A stretch of DNA of 6,919 bases from an uncultured Prevotellaceae bacterium (GTDB lineage Bacteria; Bacteroidota; Bacteroidia; Bacteroidales; Muribaculaceae), in the NCBI GenBank assembly GCA_900556245.1, contig USOC01000058.1, positions 1 to 6,919 on the forward strand, given 5' to 3'. Both the position numbers and the translations under genes were made by a program. Shown here piece after piece: positions 1 through 6,071 of this stretch (positions are counted from its first letter, which is position 1; each line of letters opens with the position of its first letter). Below the pieces are notes generated by a model, which did no database searches, was not told where the DNA came from, and was given only the letters and a program-made list of their open reading frames with translations.

Positions 1-147
1 CCGTCCGTGCCTACGAAAGTGACACTGAACGAATATATCGAGATTGCGAAGTACTACAGTACGGCCAAGAGCGGACAATTTGTTAATGGAATCTTAAATT
101 CCATCATAATTTATCTAAAAAAGGAAGGGCGATTGAATAAAAACTAA
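1..147 (+). CDS. nusB: NusB, transcription antitermination factor (C-terminal 48 residues, 5' end outside window)
   Basis: The window opens inside a reading frame that ends at a TAA at 145-147. The visible 48 residues include KVTLNEYIEIAKYYS and SGQFVNGIL, followed by a basic tail ending RLNKN. This matches the C-terminal end of NusB, where the conserved NEyIEiAKyyst..s..FvNGiLd stretch forms the last helices of the all-alpha fold. In the family, NusB binds boxA RNA together with NusE (ribosomal protein S10) and supports antitermination on rRNA operons. That role comes from family knowledge, since only the tail is visible. NusB next to yajC is a common Bacteroidales arrangement. The gap to the yajC ATG is 43 nt and holds a promoter whose upstream element lies inside the nusB 3' end. 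Confidence 0.9.
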   Translation, partial: PSVPTKVTLNEYIEIAKYYSTAKSGQFVNGILNSIIIYLKKEGRLNKN

Positions 148-164
148 ATAAAAGCCTATCTTTG
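133..164 (+). promoter_or_regulatory. Bacteroidota-type promoter for yajC
   Basis: A TTG at 133-135 (upstream element) is followed after 21 nt by TATCTTTG at 157-164, which fits the Bacteroidota -7 consensus TAnnTTTG exactly. Transcription would start near 170, leaving a short A/T-rich leader of about 20 nt before the yajC ATG at 191. The upstream element lies inside the last codons of nusB. yajC could therefore be transcribed both from here and by read-through from nusB. Confidence 0.7.
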
Positions 165-190
165 TAGAAACAATTAAAAATTATAAGAAT

Positions 191-520
191 ATGCAATTAA
201 ACACAATTTTGTTGAATCAGCAAGCACCAAATGCCGGTGGTATTTATCAAATTGGAATGATTGTGCTGCTGATCGCCATCTTCTATTTTCTGATGATCAG
301 ACCGCAGAACAAAAAGCAAAAGCAAATCAGAAAGTTCCGCGAAGGTCTTCAGAGCGGCGACAAGGTGATAACAGCCGGAGGAATCTATGGCAAGATTAAG
401 GATATCCGGGAGAATGTCATTTTGTTGGAAGTGTCAGAGGGCGTGAAAATCAAAATAGACAAGGGTTCGGTTTATCCGACTGCTGCCGATGCGTCAGCAC
501 AAGCGCCGACAAAGGAATAA
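191..520 (+). CDS. yajC: YajC, preprotein translocase accessory subunit
   Basis: This 109-residue protein has the usual YajC size and layout: a short N-terminal segment, one membrane helix at about residues 19-36 (IYQIGMIVLLIAIFYFL), then the signature MIRPQNKKQKQ at about 35-45. A small soluble domain follows, with SGDKVITAGGIYGKI at about 55-69 and a C-terminal beta-rich part. In the family, YajC sits in the inner membrane with SecD and SecF and associates with SecYEG during protein export. The Ala/Thr-rich C-terminal tail is variable in the family. The start is ATG at 191, about 20 nt after the predicted transcription start, with no Shine-Dalgarno sequence, as is normal for Bacteroidota. 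A strong hairpin follows 20 nt after the stop codon. secDF is not in this window. Confidence 0.95.
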   Translation: MQLNTILLNQQAPNAGGIYQIGMIVLLIAIFYFLMIRPQNKKQKQIRKFREGLQSGDKVITAGGIYGKIKDIRENVILLEVSEGVKIKIDKGSVYPTAADASAQAPTKE

Positions 521-539
521 GGAAAATATTATTTCGCAC

Positions 540-583
540 AAGCCATTCCCGGACTACGAAGTTTGGCGAATGGCTTTGTTTTA
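540..583 (+). terminator. Terminator-like hairpin between yajC and ybbR
   Basis: AAGCCATTC at 540-548 pairs perfectly with GAATGGCTT at 568-576. Inside, CC at 549-550 can pair with GG at 565-566 (one bulged C at 567), and GGACT at 551-555 can pair with AGTTT at 560-564 around the tetraloop ACGA at 556-559. The result is a stem of about 16 pairs including two G-U pairs. A T-rich stretch (TGTTTTAT) follows from 577. This is the form of an intrinsic terminator or attenuator. It lies within the yajC operon, 16 nt before the ybbR ATG, so it probably reduces rather than abolishes expression of ybbR and coaE. It could instead be a processing or stability element. Confidence 0.65.
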
Positions 584-598
584 TACCTCAAAGAGCAA

Positions 599-1552
599 AT
601 GGAATTCTACAAAAAAATCAGGCAGTTTTTCTCGACATCGAAAGGACGGGATGTCTTGTTGTATCTCTTGTTTGTCGGAGTTTCATTTGTGTTCTGGGCA
701 GTACTGACGCTGGGTAACTCTATCCAGCATCATTATCGCGTCAAGTTGCAAATTGAAGGGCTTCCACAAGGCGTCACATTGATTTCCGACTATCCAAGTC
801 ATATTGACGTTTCGGTGAAAAATGACGGCTATTCATTTCTTCGCTATCTGATAGCCGACGAGCCGTCTGTATCAGTCAATTTTTCGGATCATTCCGACGG
901 CGAGGGACGTTTAGGCATATCCCGGCAGGAGATGGAGGCATTGCTTCAGGCTCTGTTCGGGGCCGATGCAAGCGTGGAAACATTCAGTCCGGATCACTAT
1001 TCCATCCGCTATACGGCACTGCCCGGGAAAAAAGTTCCGGTGAGCGTTGCCGGAAGTTTTACGACTGATATTCAATATGTTGTCAATGGAAAAATAACTG
1101 TAGAACCGGATTCTGCCTTGGTCTATTCTTATGGAGAAAATTTGAGTACGATTGATGCGGTGTCGACAGTGCGGGTTTCGCGCGCCAATTTGAAAGATAC
1201 GCTTTTGCTTCGTGTCCCATTACGCAAGTTGGAAGACGTTAAGACAAAACCGGATTCAGTGACGGTGACAGTTCCGGTGGAACCGTTGGTCAGCAAGCAG
1301 CAAGAGGTGCTTGTCGGTACGATAAACTGTCCGACGGGTTTGCGAATTGTCACTTTCCCCGCCAGAGTGAAGACCTCATTCCTGCTGCCCTTAAGTCTTT
1401 ACGATCATTCGCAGAATGTGCAGCCTCATATTTATGTGGATTACCGGGATGTCGCCGCCGGCCGTCGAAAGCTGCCGTTGCGTTGGAAGTTGTCAGGTAA
1501 TCTGCATAACGTAGAATTGGCGATAGACAGTGTTGAATATATTATTGAGTAG
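599..1552 (+). CDS. YbbR-like domain protein, single-pass membrane anchored
   Basis: With the ATG at 599 the protein has 317 residues. It has a short basic N-terminus (MEFYKKIRQFF), a membrane helix at about residues 19-38 (VLLYLLFVGVSFVFWAVLTL), and a long extracytoplasmic region of beta-rich YbbR-type repeats. Recognisable repeat pieces include GLPQGVTLISDYPSHIDVSV and VPVSVAGSF...YVVNGKITVEPDSALVY. In Firmicutes the YbbR protein CdaR regulates the c-di-AMP cyclase CdaA. No cyclase gene is visible here, and the role of the Bacteroidales homologue is not established. An in-frame TTG at 563 would add 12 residues, but it lies inside the terminator-like hairpin, and the ATG product better resembles family N-termini. 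coaE starts 6 nt after the stop, so the two genes are co-transcribed. No dedicated promoter was found. Confidence 0.85.
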   Translation: MEFYKKIRQFFSTSKGRDVLLYLLFVGVSFVFWAVLTLGNSIQHHYRVKLQIEGLPQGVTLISDYPSHIDVSVKNDGYSFLRYLIADEPSVSVNFSDHSDGEGRLGISRQEMEALLQALFGADASVETFSPDHYSIRYTALPGKKVPVSVAGSFTTDIQYVVNGKITVEPDSALVYSYGENLSTIDAVSTVRVSRANLKDTLLLRVPLRKLEDVKTKPDSVTVTVPVEPLVSKQQEVLVGTINCPTGLRIVTFPARVKTSFLLPLSLYDHSQNVQPHIYVDYRDVAAGRRKLPLRWKLSGNLHNVELAIDSVEYIIE

Positions 1553-1558
1553 GAGTCG

Positions 1559-2143
1559 ATGAAAACAGTGGCTATTGCGGGAGGTATCGGCAGCGGAAAA
1601 AGCGTGGTGTCGCAGTTGCTCCGAGTGATGGGTTATCCGGTTTATGACTGCGACAGTCGAGCAAAAGTTCTGATGGACACAGATGCGGTGTTGAAAAACC
1701 TATTGATGGAAACATTCGGAAGCGCTGCCGTGGTTGATGGCATAATCAATCGTCCGTATATAGCTGAAGTCGTTTTTAAAGAAACGCGAATGCTCAACTT
1801 GCTCTATTCGATAGTCCATCCGGCAGTCGTCTACGATTTAGAACAGAGGGCAGCCCGGCAGTCAAGCGGCATTGTTATAGTGGAAAGTGCGATTCTGCAA
1901 GAAAGCGGTCTGGATGCAGTAGTGGATGTAGTCTGGGAGGTTACGGCAGACGAACAATGCAGAATTCGTCGAGTCATGGCCCGCAACGGACTGTCGGAGC
2001 AAGTGGTCAGGAGTCGGATGGCGAGTCAGCGAGGAATAAAAGAGTTGGCACTGCCCATTGAGCGGATTGACAATAACGGACAACAATCGGTGCTGGCGCA
2101 GGTCTCAAAATTAGTTAAAGAGTACGATTCTGCCGCTGTATGA
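1559..2143 (+). CDS. coaE: Dephospho-CoA kinase
   Basis: CoaE transfers a phosphate from ATP to the 3'-hydroxyl of the ribose of dephospho-CoA, the final step of coenzyme A synthesis, in the cytoplasm. The 194-residue length is typical. The P-loop GGIGSGKS is at residues 8-15. The acidic YDCD segment at 29-32, with R34 and K36 nearby, matches the substrate-binding part after the first helix. HPAV at 87-90, VESAIL at 108-113 (in the position of the family's PLLFE segment), a basic stretch RIRRVMARNG at 135-144 followed by RMASQ at 153-157, and DNNG at 171-174 complete the nucleoside-kinase fold. It starts with ATG 6 nt after ybbR, consistent with translational linkage. The TGA stop at 2141-2143 overlaps the upstream promoter element for the next gene, so transcription probably restarts there. 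Confidence 0.95.
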   Translation: MKTVAIAGGIGSGKSVVSQLLRVMGYPVYDCDSRAKVLMDTDAVLKNLLMETFGSAAVVDGIINRPYIAEVVFKETRMLNLLYSIVHPAVVYDLEQRAARQSSGIVIVESAILQESGLDAVVDVVWEVTADEQCRIRRVMARNGLSEQVVRSRMASQRGIKELALPIERIDNNGQQSVLAQVSKLVKEYDSAAV

Positions 2144-2174
2144 TTGGGTGGAATTGAAAAGAATCGTAACTTTG
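2144..2174 (+). promoter_or_regulatory. Bacteroidota-type promoter for the DUF5606 gene
   Basis: TTG at 2144-2146 is separated by 20 nt from TAACTTTG at 2167-2174, an exact match to the Bacteroidota TAnnTTTG element with near-ideal spacing. Transcription would begin near 2180, giving a leader of about 40 nt rich in A/T before the ATG at 2221. A second TTG at 2154-2156 is too close to serve as the upstream element. Confidence 0.7.
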
Positions 2175-2220
2175 TCTGTTTAAAATCATAACTTGGAATT
2201 AGAAATAAATAAATCTTATT

Positions 2221-2649
2221 ATGCTTAAGACTATTTTCTCCATATCCGGCAAGCCGGGATTGTTTCGTTTGGTGTCACAAGGAAAGAATATGCTGATTGT
2301 GGAGTCGCTGATGACTAAAAAGCGCACACCTGCCTATGCACACGACAAGGTCGTTTCGCTTGGCGATATTGCCATCTATACGACTGAAGAAGAAGTGCCG
2401 TTGTCGCAAGTGATGCAGACGATTTATGATAAGGAGAAAGGAGCTGTCGACGTTTCAGTCTGCAAGTCAGAAAAGACGCTTCGTGAGTTTTTTGAGTCGG
2501 TGTTGCCGACTTACGATGAAGAACGTGTATACCTGACGGACATCAAGAAAGTGGTCGCATGGTACAATCTTCTGGTCGAAGCGGGCTTTACTTCGTTTGT
2601 GTCAGAGAAAAAAGAAGAGCAACCTGCTGAAAACGAGGAAGAGAAATAA
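2221..2649 (+). CDS. DUF5606 family protein, function unknown
   Basis: This 142-residue soluble protein has no signal peptide or membrane segment. The N-terminal part, MLKTIFSISGKPGLFRLVSQ with GKNMLIVESL at 21-30, and the later VYLTDIKKVVAWYNLLVEAG at about 103-122, are what I recognise as the conserved ends of the DUF5606 family, which is common in Bacteroidota and often found near coaE. The N-terminal domain looks like a small beta-rich fold. The C-terminal part is predicted helical and ends in a highly charged, Glu/Lys-rich tail (EKKEEQPAENEEEK). No catalytic motif is apparent. It has its own promoter upstream and an intrinsic terminator 31 nt downstream, so it is probably transcribed mainly as a single gene. 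The biochemical role is unknown. Confidence 0.85.
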   Translation: MLKTIFSISGKPGLFRLVSQGKNMLIVESLMTKKRTPAYAHDKVVSLGDIAIYTTEEEVPLSQVMQTIYDKEKGAVDVSVCKSEKTLREFFESVLPTYDEERVYLTDIKKVVAWYNLLVEAGFTSFVSEKKEEQPAENEEEK

Positions 2650-2679
2650 TTTTACTGCAATTTTGTTTTAATACATAAA

Positions 2680-2711
2680 GGGAGGATTTGTCAAAAATTC
2701 TCCCTATTTTT
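2680..2711 (+). terminator. Intrinsic terminator after the DUF5606 gene
   Basis: GGGAGGATTT at 2680-2689 pairs with AAATTCTCCC at 2695-2704 over ten positions (one G-U pair), with a 5-nt loop GTCAA. TATTTTT follows at 2705-2711. This is a standard Rho-independent terminator ending transcription of the DUF5606 gene. It lies only 26 nt before the next ATG, so the NlpC/P60 gene must either be reached by read-through or use a promoter overlapping the terminator. Confidence 0.8.
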
Positions 2712-2736
2712 ATGCTCTAAACAAAATAAAGGTGAT

Positions 2737-3327
2737 ATGCAAATGTCGAAATATCTATTGATTGCGGTTGTCGCTTTGGGATTTGTCGGTTGTCGGGCAA
2801 CGAAGAATAATGCGACTCGTTTGGAACAAAGCGAGGCGGCGGAGTCTGAGGTGGTGGTTGAAGATACTGTCGGAGTAATCGATCACCATGCCGAAACCTA
2901 CAGCTATCTTTCGAAAAGACTTGGCCTGGATTTAGGCAAAGGCGACAAGGAGCACATTTCTTTGTATGAAACATCTGCTCGTTGGATAGGGACTCCGTAC
3001 CGCTATGGCGGTTCTTCGCGGAGTGGGTGTGACTGTTCCGGGCTTGTGATGCAGATTTACAAGTCTGTATACCATAAAAAGTTGGAGCGTAATTCTGCAG
3101 CCATGAAAGAGCGGAATTGTACGGTTGTCAAAAAGCATGAGATTGAACCCGGCGATTTGGTGTTTTTTTCAACAGGGAAGAAGGGACGTATAAATCATGT
3201 GGGAATCGTGCTGAAAGGCAAGAAGTTTATTCATTCATCGACAAGCAGAGGTGTGATTGTCAGTGATTTGGGAGAAAAATATTATCGTCAGACGTTTGTG
3301 TGTGCCGGGCGAGTCAAGGGGCTATGA
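2737..3327 (+). CDS. NlpC/P60 family lipoprotein, predicted murein endopeptidase
   Basis: The 196-residue protein begins with a lipoprotein signal peptide: KYLLIAVVALGFVGC, with the lipidated cysteine at residue 19 (lipobox FVGC). A charged linker runs to about residue 75, followed by a C-terminal NlpC/P60 domain at about 76-196. The predicted catalytic residues are all present: Cys100 in GCDCSGLVMQ, His154 in INHVGIVL, and a third polar residue, His166, in KFIHSSTSRGV. Such Spr/MepS-like enzymes cleave peptide cross-links or stem peptides of peptidoglycan in the periplasm. Residue +2 after the cysteine is Ala, giving no hint of inner-membrane retention. An alternative start is the in-frame ATG at 2743, giving MSKYLL and an equally good signal. 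The 3' end overlaps the convergent comEC gene by 14 nt. No clear promoter was found. Confidence 0.9.
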   Translation: MQMSKYLLIAVVALGFVGCRATKNNATRLEQSEAAESEVVVEDTVGVIDHHAETYSYLSKRLGLDLGKGDKEHISLYETSARWIGTPYRYGGSSRSGCDCSGLVMQIYKSVYHKKLERNSAAMKERNCTVVKKHEIEPGDLVFFSTGKKGRINHVGIVLKGKKFIHSSTSRGVIVSDLGEKYYRQTFVCAGRVKGL

Positions 3328-5335
3328 AAGGAATGCTGTTGCGCTTTGCATAGCGGATGAGCGAGTCCCGTCGTTCTTGGCGGATTTCGTTTGGGAATAT
3401 GAGCGTATCGGCATTGATGTACATCGGCAAGTCGGACAGCTGGTTGTAGAACCGGTTTGTCAGGATGGCGTAGTCGGTGTGTAATTTGTACTTGCCTGCA
3501 AATTTTTTTTTGAAATTGCCTGTAAGAAATACGTAGGTTTTATTGTTGGCGAATACAAACGGAAACGAAGCGAAGAAACTGTTGCGATTTAACGGGGATA
3601 TGACTTTGTGGATTGTGTCAAACTGATGTTTTATCAGGAATTTTTTGTTTCGCTCCAAAAATTCGGAAATTTCTGCAGTGTCATTTTTGGAGTTGACAAC
3701 AAACAATTCATTATCTGCGAAACAGACCAGGTTGGTAGAGGAGTATTCGTCTGAAAGGAAACATCCTGTTTGGGGAAGTGCCGATCGAGACAAAAGAGTG
3801 TCTGCAAATGCAAAAGCCACCAGGGTGGCGGGAATTGCAAGAAGTTTGCGGTTGGTTCTGAAAAGCAGCATGAAGCCGGTAGTGAATACTGCTGCAGTCA
3901 GGGCTGTAGTTGGGATGCCATCGATCCAAATATTGTCAAATGCAGGCATCCAATGGTTGGTCCAATCGGCTATCTGTCTGATTGTATGGTAGATGTCATC
4001 TATTCCTGCTGTAAGAGGCATCCACGATATACCACCAACAGCTGACAGCAAGAGGGCACAAAGAAGTAGAGTCATAAAGAACGGGAGAAGCGGGACAGCA
4101 AGCAGGTTGGCCAGCAAGAATCCAGATGAAATCGAGTGAAAATAGTAGGCGATGAGAGGAAGTGTACCGAGTTGTGCAGAGACGGTAACAGCTGTTGCCG
4201 ACGACAGGTAGTTTGCTGTGCGGTATTTTGTCCGGTATGTCAGGCGTTCGGCAAAAAGGAGAATGCTGCCTACAGCAAGAAAACTCAATTGGAATCCAAC
4301 TTCGTAGATTGAAGAAGGGGAAAAAAGCAGAATCACAAAGGCGGAAGCCATCAAAGCGTTTAGTGAAGAGCTTTTCTTTAACAGTATTTTGGAAGCAAAC
4401 AGACATGTCGCCATGATTGAGGCACGGGTTGCAGAAGGGGCTAATCCTGTGAAATAGGTAAATAGCCAAATACCTGTGAGTACGATGGTCAGCCGTATGA
4501 GTTTTAGCTGAGGTCTTTTTAAAAAGGATGTGATTCCGTTCAGAATGAAAAGGATGATTCCTATATGAAGACCGCTGACAGCTAAAATGTGGGCAAGTCC
4601 GGCATCAGAAAATGATTGTTTTGTCGCATCGTCCAGATGTCTTTGCCCGGTAGTCACGGCGATGGCGAAATTCTCTGTTTCGTCGCTCAGCCCTATCGAG
4701 CGTATGTTCTGAATGATTTTATCTCTCCACTCGGCAGGGCGGTTTGCCCAACGGTCGGTATGTCCTGTCCGGATGAAATCATCATTGGTGATGTAAGCGC
4801 GGTAGATGTATCCTTTATTCCGCATATATGCGGAATAGTCGAAAGATTCCGGGTTGGAGGAATTCTTGATTTCTTCGATTCTGGTATGGCAATAGAGTAG
4901 GTCGCCGGGCCTAAGTCGGTAATTGTTCCCTTTTAGTGTTATGTTGAGGTTTATCTGACAATTCTTCACAACGGCTTCTCCCAACAGCTCGGTGGTGATG
5001 TTTTTTTGTTCAATTTCTCGGATTTCAAAATTCAGGAAACAAGGAGATTCCATTAACTTGTCGGGAATGACCGCCGGATATCTTGTCTCTGCTGTAGACC
5101 AACCCAGGGAGAGTATAAAAAGAAATAATGTTGCATTTATGGCGTAGTTTCTATATGTGCTGAAGAGTTTGTGCCTTAGCAGAAACGCCATAATCGCAGC
5201 AGCAGTCAGGGCACAGGCGAGTATGCCCGGCAAGGTTCTTCCTGTATTAATGCCGTTGAGCAGGATGCCGATTGCCAAAGGGACAGCCACTCTGGCGAAA
5301 GGCATTGATGCAAGAGTTATTCTTTGGCTACTCAT
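3314..5335 (-). CDS. comEC: ComEC/Rec2 family DNA-uptake channel protein
   Basis: From the ATG at 5335 the protein has 673 residues and many membrane helices. Two or three lie at the N-terminus. A soluble DUF4131-type region covers about 95-190, with the conserved NPESFDYSAYMRNKGYI at about 161-177. The competence domain contains GLAHILAVSGLHIGI at 246-260, the family hallmark, then TGLAPSATRASIM at about 296-308 and GFQLSFLAVGSILLF at 347-361. ComEC carries single-stranded DNA across the inner membrane during natural transformation. The C-terminal part (about 523-673) sits where a metallo-beta-lactamase domain is usual, but no HxHxDH motif is present. The ATG overlaps the aroE stop by 8 nt (ATGAGTAG). 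An upstream in-frame TTG at 5371 would add 12 residues and lies inside aroE. An internal ATG at 5305 (MPFARVAVPLAIGI) is also plausible. Confidence 0.92.
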   Translation of the reverse strand: MSSQRITLASMPFARVAVPLAIGILLNGINTGRTLPGILACALTAAAIMAFLLRHKLFSTYRNYAINATLFLFILSLGWSTAETRYPAVIPDKLMESPCFLNFEIREIEQKNITTELLGEAVVKNCQINLNITLKGNNYRLRPGDLLYCHTRIEEIKNSSNPESFDYSAYMRNKGYIYRAYITNDDFIRTGHTDRWANRPAEWRDKIIQNIRSIGLSDETENFAIAVTTGQRHLDDATKQSFSDAGLAHILAVSGLHIGIILFILNGITSFLKRPQLKLIRLTIVLTGIWLFTYFTGLAPSATRASIMATCLFASKILLKKSSSLNALMASAFVILLFSPSSIYEVGFQLSFLAVGSILLFAERLTYRTKYRTANYLSSATAVTVSAQLGTLPLIAYYFHSISSGFLLANLLAVPLLPFFMTLLLCALLLSAVGGISWMPLTAGIDDIYHTIRQIADWTNHWMPAFDNIWIDGIPTTALTAAVFTTGFMLLFRTNRKLLAIPATLVAFAFADTLLSRSALPQTGCFLSDEYSSTNLVCFADNELFVVNSKNDTAEISEFLERNKKFLIKHQFDTIHKVISPLNRNSFFASFPFVFANNKTYVFLTGNFKKKFAGKYKLHTDYAILTNRFYNQLSDLPMYINADTLIFPNEIRQERRDSLIRYAKRNSIPFIAP
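4816..4837. repeat. 22-bp perfect palindrome inside comEC
   Basis: The half-site TATTCCGCATA at 4816-4826 is followed directly by its exact reverse complement at 4827-4837, with no spacer. It lies over the codons for the conserved DYSAYMRN segment of ComEC. It resembles a dimeric protein-binding site or a cruciform-forming sequence more than a terminator, since no T-run follows on either strand. Its function is unknown. Confidence 0.6.
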
Positions 5336-6071
5336 TCCAAATGTTCCATGCTGCCAAAGCTTGTCTGACAAGCATTTCCAACCCGTTGATTGCTGTGGCC
5401 TTTTGCTTGGCGGCTTTTTTGAGGAAAAGTGTTTTAGCCGGGTTGTAAATCAGGTCGAAGCAGATGTGGTCTTTGCCAAGAGCGTCGTATGGTATGTCCG
5501 GGCATTGTTCCGTATTTGGGAACATACCAAGCGGAGTTGTGTTGACAATCACTTTCGCTGACTGAATCAGTTCCTGGGTCAGTTCGGCATAGGTCAGCGA
5601 GCCGTTTTTATTAGAACGCGACACGAGTGTCGGCGAAACACCTAATTGGCGAAGGGCATACACGACAGCTTTCGAAGCTCCTCCTGTTCCCAATACTAAT
5701 GCATTTTTGTGGACAGGCTTCAAGTACGGGCGAATCGAGTCAGAGAAGCCGATAACATCCGTGTTGAATCCTTTTGTGTGGATACCGTTCTTGAGCATCG
5801 TTACTTTTACAACGTTCACCGAGCCAATCTGCCTGGCTGTTTCATCTATTTCAGCCAGTAATGGCATGATTTTTTCCTTATAGGGGATTGTTACGTTTAG
5901 CCCGGCAATGTCTTTGTCCAAGATGTTTTTGAATTCTTGAATGTCGCTTATTTCAAAGTTCCTGTATTCGGCGTTGATGTTTTCTGCTTTAAATTTCTGA
6001 TTGAAAAATCTTCGAGAAAAGGAGTGTCCGAGCGGGTAACCAATCAGTCCGAAAATTTTATTTTTTGTCAT
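5328..6071 (-). CDS. aroE: Shikimate dehydrogenase (NADP+)
   Basis: AroE reduces 3-dehydroshikimate to shikimate with NADPH, the fourth step of the shikimate pathway to aromatic amino acids and folate. The 247-residue protein has the expected two domains. The substrate domain has GYPLGHSFS at 11-19 (Ser17 and Ser19 bind shikimate), NVTIPYKE at 59-66 with catalytic Lys65, Asn86 in GSVNVVK, and the catalytic partner Asp105 in NTDVIGF. The Rossmann domain has GTGGASKA at 128-135 and a basic patch SRSNK at 151-155 suited to the NADP phosphate, then NTTPLGM at 177-183, Tyr209 in DLIYNP and Gln237 in NGLEMLVRQAL. All key residues are intact. The ATG at 6071 overlaps the end of the upstream gldB-like gene by 14 nt, and its stop overlaps the comEC ATG by 8 nt, so all three are probably translated in a coupled way. 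Confidence 0.96.
   Translation of the reverse strand: MTKNKIFGLIGYPLGHSFSRRFFNQKFKAENINAEYRNFEISDIQEFKNILDKDIAGLNVTIPYKEKIMPLLAEIDETARQIGSVNVVKVTMLKNGIHTKGFNTDVIGFSDSIRPYLKPVHKNALVLGTGGASKAVVYALRQLGVSPTLVSRSNKNGSLTYAELTQELIQSAKVIVNTTPLGMFPNTEQCPDIPYDALGKDHICFDLIYNPAKTLFLKKAAKQKATAINGLEMLVRQALAAWNIWNE

Noticed and set aside
489..707. Open frame of 72 codons overlapping the yajC end and the ybbR start on the plus strand
   Set aside because: It runs through the hairpin and out of frame with two well-supported genes, and its sequence has no recognisable family features.
2658..2665. CAATTTTG as a possible -7 element for the NlpC/P60 gene
   Set aside because: The first base is wrong, no TTG lies 19-21 nt upstream, and a transcript from here would run straight into the terminator at 2680-2711.
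3996..4469. 157-codon minus-strand frame inside comEC
   Set aside because: It lies wholly within comEC in another frame. The product is rich in Cys and Ser with no domain, while comEC in the same place shows conserved family motifs.
5336..5371. TTG at 5371 as the comEC start
   Set aside because: It would add 12 residues (MSDKLWQHGTFG) that lie within aroE coding sequence and do not resemble ComEC N-termini. The ATG at 5335 overlaps the aroE stop in a typical coupled arrangement.
5157..5561. 134-codon plus-strand frame across the comEC/aroE junction
   Set aside because: It is antisense to two well-supported genes with conserved catalytic and membrane motifs and has no recognisable domain.
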